Part shown: positions 41,058-41,898 of the stretch, in pieces
Layout: each line of letters opens with the position of its first letter
Position numbering within the stretch: the stretch's first letter is position 1
From: JAQVWU01 sp964628455
GTDB lineage: Bacteria; Bacillota; Clostridia; Oscillospirales; CAG-272
Length of the DNA: 41,898 bases
Assembly (NCBI GenBank): GCA_964628455.1
Contig: CAZVPD010000012.1
Coordinates: forward strand, 1-41,898
Direction of reading: 5' to 3'
Program-made: the position numbers and the translations under genes
Notes under the pieces: model-generated
What the model was told of the DNA's origin: nothing
Seen by the model: only the letters and a program-made list of their open reading frames with translations
Databases searched by the model: none

Positions 41058-41898
41058 GTGGATTCAAAAATCTGGTATATCCCAGTAAAGAATGACCGTT
41101 TAGATAAGAAAGTCGGAATTTACTGCAGGGTCAGTACAAACGAAAGAGAACAGCTTTATAGCCTTGCAGCACAGATTTCCGCTTTGACAAGAGCGGTTGC
41201 GAATGTTAGTCAGTGGAGACTGACAGATGTTTTTATCGATATCGCTTCAGCGAAGGGAGAAATACCTCGTCGGGAATTTGAACGACTGCTTCGAGAATGT
41301 GAAGCTCACAATATCTCCGTTGTCCTCACAAAAAGCATCAGCAGATTTGGCAGAGATACGGTTGAAACCTTATCAGCAATCAATCGGTTAAAGGCAGCCG
41401 GTGTCAGAATAATATTTGAGGAAGAAAACCTGGATACCGATGAAATTGACAGCAATCTTATGATTTCGGTGATGGAATCCTTTGCCCAGGCTGAAAATGA
41501 GAGTCGAAGTGAAAATATCCGCATGGGACTTGCTATGAGAGCAGCAAACGGAACTTCTGGACTCTACAAAAGAAAGTTGTATGGTTACAAAAAGAACAAA
41601 GATAGCGAGCTAATAATTGATGATGGACAGGCCAAGGTTGTACGGGATATATTCCGCTGGTATCTTGATGGTGCCAGCGTGCTTGGTATCATCAAGAAAC
41701 TGTCAGTAGCAGGCGTCCCTTCTCCTACTGGTAAAGAAACATGGAACAAGCGCTCTGTTGAGAAGATTCTTGAAAATGAGAAGTACACAGGCACAGTAAC
41801 TCTTTTGGATTCTGCAACACAGCAATATGAGTTCCAAATGAAAGAATGTCATCCGCCGATTATAACGGAGAGCGAGTTCAGGGCTGTTCAGGAAGAAA
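41040..41898. mobile_element. left end of a probable integrated element
   Basis: Inferred from the serine recombinase, the shift in codon use and composition after rlmD, and the position directly behind an intact housekeeping gene. The exact left boundary is not visible. Confidence 0.6.
41058..41898 (+). CDS. large serine recombinase, truncated by the window edge
   Basis: 280 codons visible from a GTG at 41058, still open at the end. Resolvase catalytic domain: nucleophile S26 in GIYCRVSTNER, arginines R96 and R99 in SISRFGRD, and the SVMESFAQAENESRSENIRMG helix (E-helix). The Recombinase (PF07508-type) domain begins near LYGYKK (about residue 177) and contains the EKILENEKYTGTVTLLD block. 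Such enzymes integrate and excise phages, conjugative transposons and SCC-like elements by cutting at a 2-base crossover. Codon use (AGA, AAG, TTG, ACA) differs from the GC-richer neighbours, which supports foreign origin. Probably the first gene of an element extending beyond the window. Confidence 0.93.
   Translation, partial: MDSKIWYIPVKNDRLDKKVGIYCRVSTNEREQLYSLAAQISALTRAVANVSQWRLTDVFIDIASAKGEIPRREFERLLRECEAHNISVVLTKSISRFGRDTVETLSAINRLKAAGVRIIFEEENLDTDEIDSNLMISVMESFAQAENESRSENIRMGLAMRAANGTSGLYKRKLYGYKKNKDSELIIDDGQAKVVRDIFRWYLDGASVLGIIKKLSVAGVPSPTGKETWNKRSVEKILENEKYTGTVTLLDSATQQYEFQMKECHPPIITESEFRAVQEE

Noticed and set aside
1..41898. CRISPR array
   Set aside because: No series of regularly spaced direct repeats was seen on either strand; the only long direct repeat is the two-copy terminator.

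Overview
The window looks like chromosome from an anaerobic Gram-positive Clostridia-type bacterium of roughly 50% GC. This is an inference from several signs: consensus sigma-A promoters with 16-18 base spacers, Shine-Dalgarno sites, lipobox lipoproteins, a glycyl radical enzyme, a CotH-type protein, MntP and intracellular glycosidases. No rRNA or other species marker is present. Most of the DNA is ordinary core and carbohydrate-metabolism sequence. Two stretches stand out by composition: a very AT-rich ABC-transporter locus (about 33.26-35.5 kb) and the right end (from about 40.93 kb), where a large serine recombinase starts and is cut by the window edge.

Layout. 0.1-3.2 kb (+): a membrane-anchored protein with a degenerate M23/LytM domain, a small lipoprotein and an alpha/beta hydrolase. 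3.3-5.7 kb (-): aspartate-semialdehyde dehydrogenase and a radical SAM protein with a helix-hairpin-helix tail. 5.9-9.6 kb (-): aldose 1-epimerase and a GH38 alpha-mannosidase with a four-cysteine insert. 9.8-13.3 kb (+): a glycyl radical enzyme, then mnmE. 13.4-16.4 kb (+): two lipoproteins (one a sugar-binding-type protein) and mntP. 16.5-21.4 kb: a rhamnoside-use locus with a GH78 alpha-L-rhamnosidase and a rhamnose-isomerase-like TIM barrel on (-), facing away from a PL22-like beta-propeller on (+). 21.5-23.8 kb (+): tRNA-Trp and a CotH-family lipoprotein.

24.1-33.2 kb (+) is a nearly complete arginine pathway in the order argG, argH, argC, argJ, argB, a methyltransferase, argD, argF. The argG promoter is bracketed by ArgR-type operator palindromes, with a second palindrome cluster about 150 bp upstream. 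ArgJ recycles the acetyl group, so CBJDFGH is sufficient from glutamate to arginine apart from carbamoyl phosphate supply.

33.2-35.6 kb: an AT-rich ABC ATPase plus frameshifted permease (-), lying between two nearly identical 62-bp terminator hairpins. 35.6-39.4 kb (-): typA/bipA and one half of a heterodimeric-type ABC exporter whose partner is absent. 39.6-40.9 kb (+): an RlmD/RumA-type 23S rRNA m5U methyltransferase. 41.06 kb to the end: the serine recombinase, probably the first gene of an integrated element.

I found no convincing wholly new system. The best leads are the direct-repeat-flanked ABC locus, the element junction at the right end, the orphan glycyl radical enzyme, the cysteine insert in GH38, and the multi-site ArgR control region.
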